A DNA stretch of 64,000 nucleotides from Streptomyces ficellus (GCF_009739905.1 NZ_CP034279.1:5022001-5086000); one strand, 5' to 3'. Counted from the stretch's first letter, positions 7,954-16,384 are shown. Translations and numbers: made by a program. Notes: generated by a model not told the origin, from the letters alone.

Positions 7954-8211
7954 ATGGATTCGGAAAGGACGGCGTTGGTGAAGGAAGAAAGCGTGCGGCA
8001 GTCGATGGGGACCGTTGAGGACGCGGAGGAGGCGGTGGCGGAATTGCGCGCGGCGCTGGAAAGGGCGGGAATCAAGCTCCCGTCGCTGGGGTTGGACCCC
8101 GTCACCTGTGCCGCCGAGCCCCCTCGGCCGCTCGTGGAACTGGGACGTTGCACGGTGGAGACGGCACGCCTGCTGGCCGCCGCTCTGCCGGAGGAAGGTG
8201 GACGGGTATGA
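7954..8211 (+). CDS. Small helical protein of the XRE/DUF397 locus
   Basis: 85 aa, function unrecognised. A helical, acidic stretch (EDAEEAVAELRAALERAGIKLP) precedes a short hydrophobic C-terminal part containing GRCTVETARLLAAALPE. It is transcribed divergently from the XRE regulator, and its stop overlaps the next start (ATGA). GTG 7978 is an alternative start; neither has a strong ribosome-binding site. Proteins of this size commonly accompany XRE/DUF397 pairs in Streptomyces, which is the main support that it is real. Confidence 0.65.
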   Translation: MDSERTALVKEESVRQSMGTVEDAEEAVAELRAALERAGIKLPSLGLDPVTCAAEPPRPLVELGRCTVETARLLAAALPEEGGRV

Positions 8212-8435
8212 GCCTGCCGTTCGGGTTGACGGTCGGGGCGTACGTCGTGGACGTGCGCAGCGGACGCGTGGGGCGCCTCATGGGGCATGTGGGGCCGTAC
8301 GTCCAGCTGAGGCCCATCGGGGGCGGGCGGGAGTGGGACTGCCCGCCGGAAGGGGTGCGCCCGGCGACGGACGCGGAGCGGATCAGCGCCGCGACGTCGT
8401 ACGTGAACGCGCGGAGCCGGGGCGAGGTGCCGTGA
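8208..8435 (+). CDS. Small protein of the XRE/DUF397 locus, unknown function
   Basis: 75 aa, start ATG 8208 overlapping the preceding TGA by 4 nt (translational coupling). The sequence looks like a small beta-barrel (VGAYVVDVRSGRVGRLMGH then YVQLRPIGGGREWDCPPE) with a short C-terminal helix. This pattern recurs in small proteins beside XRE/DUF397 loci. No enzyme motif is visible. With the 85-aa protein it forms a two-gene operon opposite the regulator. Confidence 0.65.
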   Translation: MSLPFGLTVGAYVVDVRSGRVGRLMGHVGPYVQLRPIGGGREWDCPPEGVRPATDAERISAATSYVNARSRGEVP

Positions 8436-8452
8436 CTGCCGGCGACGGCAGT

Positions 8453-8863
8453 TCAGTGGAGCGGTTTCACGGTGGCTCGCTTCCCCGCCCGGCCGAGGTG
8501 GTCCAGGAGGCGCTGGATGTCACCGGGATCCGACGTGATCACCGTGGCGGAGGTGCGCGCGCTGATGAGGGCCACGGCGCCGTCGACCGGGTCCACCACG
8601 TCGGCGTGCCCGAGGAGCTCGCCCACCCTCCGGGCCAGCGCGTCGTCCAGCGGCAGGACGTCACATCCCTGGAGCAGGCGGGCGAGCGCCGCCTGTCGTG
8701 CGCCGTTTCGCCACACCTGTGCGACGACGGGGGACGGTACGACCGGTACGCCGCCTGCCGTCAGGTATGAGCGGTGCAGGCGCCATAAGGTCGACTGGTT
8801 CCGCTCGGCGGCGATGAGAGCCCCCGCGTCGTACACCATGGTCCGCAGAGTGGTCATGGTCAT
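8453..8863 (-). CDS. PIN-domain ribonuclease toxin (VapC-like)
   Basis: 136 aa from ATG 8863, which overlaps the antitoxin stop codon. The PIN fold is visible: an early acidic residue in MVYDAGALIAAER (Asp12), a central helical part (PSPVVAQVWRNGARQAALARLL), then acidic residues in DPVDGAVALISA and TSDPGDIQRLL that would complete the metal site. VapC proteins are Mg-dependent RNases cutting tRNA, rRNA or mRNA. Operon order (antitoxin first, 4-nt overlap) fits a type II toxin-antitoxin pair. Confidence 0.87.
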   Translation of the reverse strand: MTMTTLRTMVYDAGALIAAERNQSTLWRLHRSYLTAGGVPVVPSPVVAQVWRNGARQAALARLLQGCDVLPLDDALARRVGELLGHADVVDPVDGAVALISARTSATVITSDPGDIQRLLDHLGRAGKRATVKPLH

Positions 8864-9168
8864 GCGGCATCGTGGTGGGAGGTGGAGCCGTCCATCGGCG
8901 GGCCGGTGACGAGATCCATGACGGAGTCCACCCATGCCTGTTCCTCGGGGGTGGGCGGACCCAGTTCCGCCAGGACTTCCTCCGCCGCGGCCAGCCCCGC
9001 CTCGATCTTGGCTGCCTTCTCGGCCGCTCGGGACAGCCACGCGGAGACGCTGAGGCCGTCCCGCTCCGCGGCCTGCCGGACGGCTTCGAGTGTCTCGCTG
9101 GGAATGGTGATCGTGACGCGTTCGAGGCTCATACTCGTAGTCTTACTGGCCGCTCGCGGTTTTGCCAT
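8860..9168 (-). CDS. RHH/CopG-like antitoxin of the PIN toxin
   Basis: 102 aa from ATG 9168; ATG 9132 (MSLERVTITIP) is an alternative that begins at the conserved part. LERVTITIPSETLEAVRQAA and GLSVSAWLSRAAEKAA form the short strand plus two helices of a ribbon-helix-helix DNA-binding domain. The acidic C-terminal half (AAAEEVLAELGPPTPEEQ) would wrap the toxin. Its stop overlaps the toxin ATG. Autorepression of the operon by the antitoxin-toxin complex is expected for this class. Confidence 0.8.
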   Translation of the reverse strand: MAKPRAASKTTSMSLERVTITIPSETLEAVRQAAERDGLSVSAWLSRAAEKAAKIEAGLAAAEEVLAELGPPTPEEQAWVDSVMDLVTGPPMDGSTSHHDAA

Positions 9169-9259
9169 GCCACGTTCCCGGGTTCACCGGCGCGAGTGAT
9201 CGGCCCCCTGCCGGGGGGAGCGGGCCACGGGCCCCGCCTCCGTACGGGACAATGGCTCC

Positions 9260-10006
9260 ATGACCCTGTTCCGCGACGACGGCATCGTGCTGCGCACCCA
9301 GAAGCTGGGTGAGGCGGACCGCATCATCACGATCCTCACGCGCGGGCACGGGCGCGTGCGGGCCGTCGCGCGGGGTGTGCGGCGGACCAAGTCGAAGTTC
9401 GGCGCGCGGCTGGAGCCGTTCAGCCACGTCGACGTGCAGTTCTTCGCGAGGGGCAGCGAACTGGTGGGGCGCGGGCTGCCGCTGTGCACGCAGAGCGAGA
9501 CGATCGCGGCGTACGGCAGCGGGATCGTCTCCGACTACGCGCGGTACACCGCCGGCACGGCCATGCTGGAGACCGCCGAGCGGTTCACGGACCACGAGGG
9601 CGAGCCGGCCGTGCAGCAGTACCTGCTGCTCATCGGGGGCCTGCGGACCCTCTCCCGGGGCGAGCACGCCCCGCACCTGATCCTGGACGCGTTCCTGCTG
9701 CGGTCGCTGGCCGTGAACGGCTACGCGCCGTCGTTCGAGGACTGCGCCCGCTGCGGGATCCACGGGCCGAACCGGTTCTTCTCCGTGGCGGCGGGCGGGG
9801 TGATATGCGGCGACTGCCGGGTGCCCGGGAGCGTCGTACCCTCTGCGGAGGCCGTCGGTCTGCTCAGCGCGCTGCTGACCGGCGACTGGGAGACGGCGGA
9901 CGCGTGCGAGCCGCGCCACGTCAGGGAGGGGAGCGGGCTGGTGTCCGCGTATCTGCACTGGCATCTGGAGCGGGGGCTGCGCTCCCTTCGGTACGTCGAG
10001 AAGTAG
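9260..10006 (+). CDS. recO: DNA repair protein RecO
   Basis: 248 aa, full length. RecO helps load RecA on SSB-coated single strands in the RecFOR pathway and anneals complementary strands. The N-terminal OB fold starts at residue 1 (LFRDDGIVLRTQKLGEADRI, RAVARGVRRTKSKFG). A helical domain follows, and a zinc-binding cysteine group (CARCGIHGPN, then CGDC at ~175-195) is in the place expected for RecO. It is 18 bp upstream of uppS on the same strand, the usual actinobacterial order. Confidence 0.95.
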   Translation: MTLFRDDGIVLRTQKLGEADRIITILTRGHGRVRAVARGVRRTKSKFGARLEPFSHVDVQFFARGSELVGRGLPLCTQSETIAAYGSGIVSDYARYTAGTAMLETAERFTDHEGEPAVQQYLLLIGGLRTLSRGEHAPHLILDAFLLRSLAVNGYAPSFEDCARCGIHGPNRFFSVAAGGVICGDCRVPGSVVPSAEAVGLLSALLTGDWETADACEPRHVREGSGLVSAYLHWHLERGLRSLRYVEK

Positions 10007-10024
10007 AAGCAGAATGAGGAGAGT

Positions 10025-10885
10025 GTGAGCCCCATGGCACGACGCGGATTCCTGGGACGGTCCCGCCGCGACTACAAGGACCCCGAGCCGCACCCCTCGG
10101 GCGGTCGCCCGCCGAAGATCCCGGGCGAGCTGGTGCCGACCCACGTGGCGATCGTCATGGACGGCAACGGCCGCTGGGCGAAGGACCGGGGCCTGCCGCG
10201 CACCGAGGGGCACAAGGTCGGGGCCGAGCGCGTGCTGGACGTCCTCCAGGGCGCGATCGAGATGGGCGTCGGCAGCATCTCCCTGTACGCCTTCTCCACC
10301 GAGAACTGGAAGCGCTCGCCCGACGAGGTGCGCTTCCTGATGAACTTCAACCGCGACTTCATCCGCAAGACCCGCGACCGGCTCGACGAGCTGGGCATCC
10401 GGGTCCGCTGGGTGGGGCGGATGCCCAAGCTGTGGAAGTCGGTGGCCAAGGAGCTCCAGATCGCGCAGGAGCAGACCAAGGACAACGACCGGCTCACTCT
10501 CTACTTCTGCATGAACTACGGCGGGCGCGCGGAGCTCGCGGACGCCATGCAGGCCATCGCGGAGGACGTGAAGGCCGGAAAGCTCGACCCGTCGAAGGTC
10601 GGCGAGAAGACGATCCAGAAGTACCTCTACTACCCGGACATGCCGGACGTGGACCTGTTCCTGCGGCCCAGCGGTGAGCAGCGCACCTCCAACTACCTGA
10701 TCTGGCAGAGCGCGTACGCCGAGATGGTCTTCCAGGACGTGCTGTGGCCCGACTTCGACCGCCGCGACCTGTGGCGGGCGTGCCTGGAGTTCGCCCAGCG
10801 CGACCGGCGCTTCGGCGGGGCGATCCCGAACGAGGAGCTGCTGGCCATGCAGGGCCGCCCGGAGGGCGAGCAGCCGGCCGTCTGA
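10025..10885 (+). CDS. uppS: Isoprenyl transferase (cis-prenyl diphosphate synthase, UppS)
   Basis: 286 aa. It condenses isopentenyl diphosphate units in cis onto an allylic diphosphate, supplying the undecaprenyl carrier for peptidoglycan and other glycans. The catalytic Asp lies in HVAIVMDGNGRWA (~residues 38-50). YAFSTENWKR and the C-terminal LRPSGEQRTSNYLIW motif with VLWPDF are all intact. GTG 10025 follows AGGAG closely; ATG 10034 is an alternative. The basic N-terminal extension is typical of Streptomyces forms. Confidence 0.95.
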   Translation: MSPMARRGFLGRSRRDYKDPEPHPSGGRPPKIPGELVPTHVAIVMDGNGRWAKDRGLPRTEGHKVGAERVLDVLQGAIEMGVGSISLYAFSTENWKRSPDEVRFLMNFNRDFIRKTRDRLDELGIRVRWVGRMPKLWKSVAKELQIAQEQTKDNDRLTLYFCMNYGGRAELADAMQAIAEDVKAGKLDPSKVGEKTIQKYLYYPDMPDVDLFLRPSGEQRTSNYLIWQSAYAEMVFQDVLWPDFDRRDLWRACLEFAQRDRRFGGAIPNEELLAMQGRPEGEQPAV

Positions 10886-10929
10886 CCGCGTCGCTACGAT
10901 CACAGCTCTGTCCATGACAAGGAGGAGCC

Positions 10930-11475
10930 GTGGCCGACGCAGTGCCCGGGACGACGCGGGACGCCGTGGAACTGACGTACCTACCCGCCCTCGCCGACGC
11001 GGTGGGGGCGATCCGTGCCCGCGCCAGGGCCACCCCGTCGGGGCGGCTCCAGAACGGGGTGCTGCTGGGGTGCTCCCTGCTCATGGTGGGCGCACTGGTC
11101 CTGAACCTCACCAGCCCCAAGGGGCCGAGCATGGGCGGCACGGCGCTCTGCGTCGCCGCACTGGTTCTGGCGGCCGGCCTGTACCTGCTGGTGCCCGGCC
11201 TCCAGGGCCAGCAGGTGCACCGGATGTACGCCACGCAGGGCGAGTTCCGGGTGGTCGTCGACGACGAGGGCGTACGGCAGTTCTCGCGGGACCTCGACAT
11301 GACGTACCGCTGGCCCGCACTGCCCCGCTACACCGAGACCGGCGACCTGTTCGTGCTGCTCACCGGTGACCGGCACGGCATCGGCCTCGTCATCCTCCCC
11401 AAGCGGGCCGTCGCCGGCCCGGACGGCGCCGACCGGCTGCGGGCGGTCCTGGACCGCAACATCCGCCGCATGTGA
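10930..11475 (+). CDS. YcxB-like membrane protein
   Basis: 181 aa from GTG 10930 with AAGGAGGAG just upstream. Residues ~1-35 are helical, two membrane spans follow (~37-60 and ~68-90), then a soluble domain whose strands (FRVVVDDEGVRQFSRD, YRWPALPRYTETGDLFVLL, GIGLVILPKRAV) match the YcxB-like C-terminal domain. Function of the family is unknown; a PH-like membrane-associated fold is inferred from the strand pattern. It follows uppS by 44 bp, and a strong terminator closes the unit. Confidence 0.8.
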   Translation: MADAVPGTTRDAVELTYLPALADAVGAIRARARATPSGRLQNGVLLGCSLLMVGALVLNLTSPKGPSMGGTALCVAALVLAAGLYLLVPGLQGQQVHRMYATQGEFRVVVDDEGVRQFSRDLDMTYRWPALPRYTETGDLFVLLTGDRHGIGLVILPKRAVAGPDGADRLRAVLDRNIRRM

Positions 11476-11492
11476 CGCGGCGACGCACACGA

Positions 11493-11530
11493 GAGGGGCC
11501 CGCACCGGACGGTTCCGGTGCGGGCCCCTC
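11493..11530. terminator. Bidirectional stem-loop terminator
   Basis: A 17-bp perfect stem (11493-11509 with 11514-11530) closes on a CGGT tetraloop, between the convergent YcxB-like gene and zur. It serves both strands. Confidence 0.9.
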
Positions 11531-11553
11531 CCACGCGTCAGGTCTTACGCGCG

Positions 11554-11973
11554 TCAGGCGTTCTTCGCGGCGCACTCCACGCACGTACCGAAGATCTCCA
11601 CGGTGTGCGCCACGTTCACGAACGCGTGCTCCGCGGCGATCGCCTCGGCCCACTCCTCGACGGCCGGGCCCTCCACCTCCACGGCCTTGCCGCACATCCG
11701 GCAGACCAGATGGTGGTGGTGCTCGCCCGTCGAGCAGCGGCGGTAGACCGCCTCGCCGTCGCTGGTGCGCAGCACGTCGACCTCGCCCGCGTCGGCGAGG
11801 GACTGGAGGGTGCGGTAGACCGTCGTCAGGCCCACCGAGTCGCCGCGGTGCTTGAGCATGTCGTGCAGCTCCTGCGCGCTGCGGAACTCGTCCACCTCGT
11901 TCAGCGCCGCCGAAACGGCAGCTCGCTGCCGGGTCGACCGGCCGCGCACGCCGGGGGTTCCAGCCATCGCCAC
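11554..11973 (-). CDS. zur: Zinc uptake regulator Zur (Fur family)
   Basis: 139 aa from GTG 11973, which has GAGGAGG five nt upstream; ATG 11967 also fits. The winged helix is at residues ~10-85 (TRQRAAVSAALNEVDEFRSA, LTTVYRTLQSLADAG). The HHHHLVCRMCGKAVEVEG metal region and the C-terminal CVECAAKN give the structural Cys4 zinc site, and the His cluster gives the regulatory site. Zn-loaded Zur represses zinc uptake and alternative ribosomal protein genes in Streptomyces. It follows znuB by 84 bp on the same strand, so it is likely cotranscribed with its target operon. Confidence 0.95.
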   Translation of the reverse strand: MAMAGTPGVRGRSTRQRAAVSAALNEVDEFRSAQELHDMLKHRGDSVGLTTVYRTLQSLADAGEVDVLRTSDGEAVYRRCSTGEHHHHLVCRMCGKAVEVEGPAVEEWAEAIAAEHAFVNVAHTVEIFGTCVECAAKNA

Positions 11974-12057
11974 AGGTGCCTCCTCAACACTCGGCCCGCT
12001 CAACCGTACGTCCGGGCCATTCTGCCAGGCCCCGCCACGGGGCCCGGCAGCTCCGCG

Positions 12058-13029
12058 TCACGCCTTCCCGGCCCCGGCGCCCTCGTCCGCGGAGGCCGGG
12101 GGAGCCACGGGGCCCGCGGGGGGCGCTGTGCTCGCGGGGGTCGCGGTGCCCGAGGGAGCCGCTGTGCTCGCCACTGCCACGTCACAGGCCTCCACGTCCG
12201 CCGGTGCGGCGGCCCTGGCGCGGCGCCGGGCCAGCGGTGCGGCGAGGGCGGTCAGCACCACGAACACCGCTATGGCCAGCAGGACGATGGTCGCGCCCGG
12301 CGGCACGTCCTGGTAGTAGGTGGTCACCGTGCCGGCCAGCGTCACGCCCGTACCGATCAGGACCGCCAGGGCGAACGTCGCCCTGAAGCTCCGGGTGAGC
12401 TGCTGGGCCGCCGCGACCGGTACCACCATCAGCGCGCTGACCAGCAGCAGCCCGACCACCCGCATGGCGACGGTGACGGTCACCGCGGCGGTGACGGCGA
12501 TCAGCAGGTTCAGCGCCCGCACCGGCAGGCCGGTGACCCGGGCGAACTCCTCGTCCTGGCTCACCGCGAACAACTGCCGCCGCAGCCCGACCGTGACGAG
12601 GATCACGAACGCCGCCAGCACGCAGACGGCGACGACGTCCTCCTCGGACACCGTGGACAGCGAGCCGAAGAGGTACGACAGCAGGTTGGCGTTGGACCCC
12701 GTCGGCGACAGGCTCATCAGCATCAGGCCGCCCGCCATGCCGCCGTAGAAGAGCAGCGCCAGCGCGATGTCCCCGCGGGTGCGGCCGTACGCCCGGATCA
12801 GCTCCATCGCCACCGCGCCCGCGACGGCCACCAGCGTCGCCGTCCACACCGGGTTGGCGGACATCAGGAAGCCCAGGCCGACGCCCGTCATGGCGACGTG
12901 CCCGATGCCGTCGCCCATCAGCGCCTGGCGGCGCTGCACCAGGTGGATGCCGACCGCCGGGGCGGTGATCCCGACCAAAACGGCCGCGAGGAGCGCCCGC
13001 TGCATGAAGGGTTCGGAGAGGAAGTCCAT
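12058..13029 (-). CDS. znuB: Zinc ABC transporter permease ZnuB
   Basis: 323 aa. It forms the membrane channel of the zinc importer. The ABC-3 family pattern includes FMQRALLAAVLVGITAPAVG at the start, LVQRRQALMGDGIGHVAM (the conserved ...GDxxxH segment, ~residues 30-48) and FGSLSTVSEEDV. About eight hydrophobic spans run to residue ~265. The last ~55 residues are an Ala/Pro-rich tail with no family counterpart, probably cytoplasmic and disordered. ATG 13029 lies 2 bp after the znuC stop. Confidence 0.93.
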   Translation of the reverse strand: MDFLSEPFMQRALLAAVLVGITAPAVGIHLVQRRQALMGDGIGHVAMTGVGLGFLMSANPVWTATLVAVAGAVAMELIRAYGRTRGDIALALLFYGGMAGGLMLMSLSPTGSNANLLSYLFGSLSTVSEEDVVAVCVLAAFVILVTVGLRRQLFAVSQDEEFARVTGLPVRALNLLIAVTAAVTVTVAMRVVGLLLVSALMVVPVAAAQQLTRSFRATFALAVLIGTGVTLAGTVTTYYQDVPPGATIVLLAIAVFVVLTALAAPLARRRARAAAPADVEACDVAVASTAAPSGTATPASTAPPAGPVAPPASADEGAGAGKA

Positions 13030-13031
13030 GA

Positions 13032-13796
13032 TCAGGTCAGCAGTCCCGTGCGGAGCGGCTCGTCGGCCGCGTGCGGATGTACGTGGTCGTGGCCCGGCAG
13101 CGCGTGCTGGCCGACCGCCTCCGGGGGCGGGCCGTCGTGGACCACGCAGCCGTCGCGCAGCACGACCGCGCGGTCGATCAGCGGCTCCAGCGGGCCCAGC
13201 TCGTGCAGCACCAGCAGGACGGTCGTACCGCCCGCGACCTGCTCGCGCAGCGTCGCGGCGAGCACCTCCTGACTGGCCAGGTCGACGCCCGCCATCGGCT
13301 CGTCCATGATCAGCAGTTCGGGTTCGGAGGCGAGCGCGCGGGCGATCAGCACCCGCTGGTGCTGGCCGCCGGACAGGGCGGAGACGGAGTCCTTGGCGCG
13401 GTCGGCGAGCCCGACCACCTCGATGGCCCGCTCCACGGCCGCCCGGTCCGCCCTGGACGGCCACCTCAGCTTCGTACGGGACAGGCGGCCGGAGGAGACG
13501 ACCTCGCGGACCGTGGCGGGCACGCCGCTGGCGGCGGTGGTGCGCTGCGGCACGTAACCGACGCGCGCCCAGTCGCGGAAGCGCCTCAGCTCAGTACCGA
13601 AGAGGCCGATGGAGCCGCCGGTGAGCGGGACCTGCCCGATGACCGAGCGGACGGCGGTGGACTTGCCCGAGCCGTTCGCGCCGAGCAGGGCGACGACCTC
13701 GCCGCGGTGGACGGCGAGGTCGACGCCGCGCAGCACGGGGCGCGAGCCGAGCGAGGCGGTGGCGGAGCGGACGGATATGACGGGCTCGCTGCTCAC
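13032..13796 (-). CDS. znuC: Zinc ABC transporter ATP-binding protein ZnuC
   Basis: 254 aa from GTG 13796, selected for GGGAGG seven nt upstream. It powers zinc import. Walker A is GANGSGKST (~residues 41-49), the signature is LSGGQHQRV, Walker B is ELLIMDEP, and the switch His lies in LLVLHELG. The C-terminus contains several histidines (GQHALPGHDHVHPH), a metal-binding-like tail that could buffer zinc. It lies 35 bp downstream of znuA and 2 bp before znuB. Confidence 0.94.
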   Translation of the reverse strand: MSSEPVISVRSATASLGSRPVLRGVDLAVHRGEVVALLGANGSGKSTAVRSVIGQVPLTGGSIGLFGTELRRFRDWARVGYVPQRTTAASGVPATVREVVSSGRLSRTKLRWPSRADRAAVERAIEVVGLADRAKDSVSALSGGQHQRVLIARALASEPELLIMDEPMAGVDLASQEVLAATLREQVAGGTTVLLVLHELGPLEPLIDRAVVLRDGCVVHDGPPPEAVGQHALPGHDHVHPHAADEPLRTGLLT

Positions 13797-13831
13797 TGCT
13801 GTGCCTCCCTTGCGGGCGTGCGGGATGCGGG

Positions 13832-14857
13832 TCACCTGGCGCCCAGCGCCTTCTTCAGCGCGGCGAGGTTCGCCTCCATGACCTCGATGTAGTCAGCACC
13901 CCGGGACTTGTCGGTGATTCCCTCCAGCGGGTCCAGGACGTCCGTCCGGAGGCCGGTGTCCTTGGCGAGGGTCTTCGCGGTCCGGTCGCTGGCGAGGGTC
14001 TCGAAGAAGACGGTGGAGACCTTGTCCTTCTTCGCCGTGGCCTGGAGCTGCTTGACCCGGGCGGGGCTCGGCTCCGACTCGGGGTCGACGCCGCTGATGC
14101 CCTCCTGGTCCAGGTGGTAGCGCTCGGCGAGGTAGCCGAAGGCGGAGTGGGTGGTGATGAAGGTCCTGGTGGTGGTGTTCTTCAGGCCGGTCTCGAACCT
14201 CGTGTCGAGCGCGGTCAGCTTCTTCACCAGCGCGTCGGTGTTCTTCCGGTACGCGGCGGCGTTGTCCGGGTCGGCCTTCTCCAGCGAGGCGCCGACGCCC
14301 TTGGCGACCTCGGCGTACTTCACCGGGTCGAGCCAGATGTGCGGGTCGGCGCCGGCCTCGCCCTCGTGGGCGTGGTCGTGCTGCTCGTGCTCGGCGGCGC
14401 CCTCTTCGTGGCCGTGGTCGTGCGCCTCGTGGCCGCCCTCCTCGTGGCCGCCCTCCTCATGGCCGGTGGAGGTGCCGTGCTCCTCCATCGCGGTCAGGGT
14501 GGCCGCGTCGACGGTGTTCTTCACGCCCGCCTGGGCGATGGCGTCGTCGACGGCGGGCTGGATGCCCTTGAGGTAGAGGATGTAGTCCGCGTCGCCCAGC
14601 GCGCCGATCTGGCGCGGCTTCAGCTCCAGGTCGTGCGGCTCGACGCCGGGCTTGGTGAGGGTGGAGACGGAGACGTGGTCGCCGCCGATCTGCTCGGCCA
14701 GGTACTGCATCGGGTAGAACGACGCCACCACGCTCAGCTTGCCGTCCGCGCCGCCCGAGCCGGAGCCGGACGGTCCGCCGCAGGCGGAGAGGGTGACCAG
14801 GCCGAGGGTCACGGCTCCGGCGACGGCGGTGGTGGGTATCAGACGGCGTACGTTCAT
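13832..14857 (-). CDS. znuA: Zinc ABC transporter substrate-binding lipoprotein ZnuA
   Basis: 341 aa from ATG 14857 (ATG 14866 is possible). Signal peptide with lipobox TLSAC puts it on the outer face of the membrane, where it captures Zn2+. Residues ~125-170 form a His/Glu-rich loop (repeated GHEEGG, then HDHGHEEG, HEQHDHAHEG), the zinc-collecting loop typical of ZnuA. The conserved C-terminal lobe includes THSAFGYLAERYHL and GISGVDPESEPSP. It heads the operon. Two Zur-box-like sequences overlap or precede the start codon. Confidence 0.94.
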   Translation of the reverse strand: MNVRRLIPTTAVAGAVTLGLVTLSACGGPSGSGSGGADGKLSVVASFYPMQYLAEQIGGDHVSVSTLTKPGVEPHDLELKPRQIGALGDADYILYLKGIQPAVDDAIAQAGVKNTVDAATLTAMEEHGTSTGHEEGGHEEGGHEAHDHGHEEGAAEHEQHDHAHEGEAGADPHIWLDPVKYAEVAKGVGASLEKADPDNAAAYRKNTDALVKKLTALDTRFETGLKNTTTRTFITTHSAFGYLAERYHLDQEGISGVDPESEPSPARVKQLQATAKKDKVSTVFFETLASDRTAKTLAKDTGLRTDVLDPLEGITDKSRGADYIEVMEANLAALKKALGAR

Positions 14858-14893
14858 GGGATTCATTTTCAACAATGTTGGAAACGATTGTCA
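14857..14893 (-). promoter_or_regulatory. Two Zur-box-like operators at znuA
   Basis: Read on the minus strand, 14893-14879 is TGACAATCGTTTCCA and 14871-14857 is TGAAAATGAATCCCA. Against the recalled Streptomyces Zur consensus TGAAAATGATTTTCA they match 11/15 and 12/15. They are 22 bp apart, two helical turns, and the proximal one overlaps the znuA start region. Cooperative repression by Zur is inferred. The imperfect dyad CAACA-A-TGTTG lies at 14870-14880. Confidence 0.65.
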
Positions 14894-15001
14894 ACAAAGG
14901 TGGGGAGTGGCCCCGGCCACGCACCGATTTGATCCCAGGGGTGCGCACGCCGGTAACCTGAAGCATTCGCCGTTCGCCATCGTCGTTATGAAGAGAGCAC
15001 A

Positions 15002-16384
15002 GTGGCCGCCGACAAGATCGACACGATCGTCAACCTGAGCAAGCGCCGTGGCTTCGTCTACCCGTGCAGCGAGATCTACGGCGGTCAGCGGGCCGCCTGG
15101 GACTACGGGCCGCTGGGTGTCGAGATGAAGGAGAACCTCAAGCGCCAGTGGTGGCGCTACATGGTCACTTCGCGCGAGGACGTCGTCGGTATCGACTCGT
15201 CGGTGATCCTGGCCCCCGAGGTCTGGGAGGCCTCCGGACACGTCGCCACGTTCACCGACCCGCTCACCGAGTGCACCTCCTGCCACAAGCGCTTCCGCGC
15301 GGACCACCTGGAAGAGGCGTACGAGGAGAAGCACGGCCGTCTCCCCGAGAACGGCCTCAAGGACCTGGGCTGCCCCAACTGCGGCAACAAGGGCACCTTC
15401 ACCGAGCCCAAGCAGTTCTCCGGCCTGCTCTCCACGCACCTCGGCCCCACCCAGGACTCCGGCTCCGTCGCCTACCTGCGCCCCGAGACCGCCCAGGGCA
15501 TCTTCACCAACTTCGCCCAGGTGCAGCAGACTTCCCGCAAGAAGCCGCCGTTCGGCATCGCGCAGATGGGCAAGTCCTTCCGCAACGAGATCACCCCCGG
15601 CAACTTCATCTTCCGCACCCGCGAGTTCGAGCAGATGGAGATGGAGTTCTTCGTCAAGCCGGGCGAGGACGAGCAGTGGCAGGAATACTGGATGGAGCAG
15701 CGGTGGAACTGGTACCGCGACCTTGGTCTCCGTGAGGAGAACATGCGCTGGTACGAGCACCCGGCCGAGAAGCTCTCCCACTACTCCAAGCGCACCGCCG
15801 ACATCGAGTACCGCTTCCAGTTCGGCGGCAGCGAGTGGGGCGAGCTCGAGGGCGTCGCCAACCGCACCGACTACGACCTGAACGCGCACTCCAAGGCGTC
15901 CGGCACCGACCTGTCGTTCTTCGACCAGGAGGCCGGCGAGCGCTGGACGCCGTACGTCATCGAGCCGGCCGCCGGTGTCGGCCGCGCGATGCTGGCCTTC
16001 CTCCTCGACGCGTACAACGAGGACGAGGCGCCGAACGCCAAGGGCGTCATGGAGAAGCGCTCCGTGATGCGCCTCGACCCGCGCCTCGCGCCGGTCAAGG
16101 TCGCCGTCCTGCCGCTGTCCCGGAACGCGCAGCTCTCGCCGAAGGCCAAGGGTCTCGCGACCGACCTGCGCAAGAACTGGAACATCGAGTTCGACGACGC
16201 GGGCGCGATCGGCCGCCGCTACCGCCGCCAGGACGAGATCGGCACGCCGTTCTGCATCACGGTCGACTTCGACACCCTGGACGACAACGCGGTGACCGTG
16301 CGCGAGCGCGACACCATGAAGCAGGAGCGCGTCTCCCTGGACCAGATCCAGGGCTACCTGGGCAGCCGCCTGCTGGGCTGCTGA
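15002..16384 (+). CDS. glyS: Glycine--tRNA ligase (alpha2 class II)
   Basis: 460 aa, normal for the dimeric GlyRS. It charges tRNA-Gly. Class II motifs: SEIYGGQRAAWDYGPLG near the N-terminus, motif 2 around FRNEITPGNFIFRTREFEQMEME, and motif 3 in EPAAGVGRAMLAFL. The insertion with CTSCHKRF and CPNCGNKG (four cysteines) forms the zinc-ribbon-like element of actinobacterial enzymes. GTG 15002 is the start. The gene diverges from znuA across a 144-bp region carrying the Zur-like sites. Confidence 0.97.
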   Translation: MAADKIDTIVNLSKRRGFVYPCSEIYGGQRAAWDYGPLGVEMKENLKRQWWRYMVTSREDVVGIDSSVILAPEVWEASGHVATFTDPLTECTSCHKRFRADHLEEAYEEKHGRLPENGLKDLGCPNCGNKGTFTEPKQFSGLLSTHLGPTQDSGSVAYLRPETAQGIFTNFAQVQQTSRKKPPFGIAQMGKSFRNEITPGNFIFRTREFEQMEMEFFVKPGEDEQWQEYWMEQRWNWYRDLGLREENMRWYEHPAEKLSHYSKRTADIEYRFQFGGSEWGELEGVANRTDYDLNAHSKASGTDLSFFDQEAGERWTPYVIEPAAGVGRAMLAFLLDAYNEDEAPNAKGVMEKRSVMRLDPRLAPVKVAVLPLSRNAQLSPKAKGLATDLRKNWNIEFDDAGAIGRRYRRQDEIGTPFCITVDFDTLDDNAVTVRERDTMKQERVSLDQIQGYLGSRLLGC

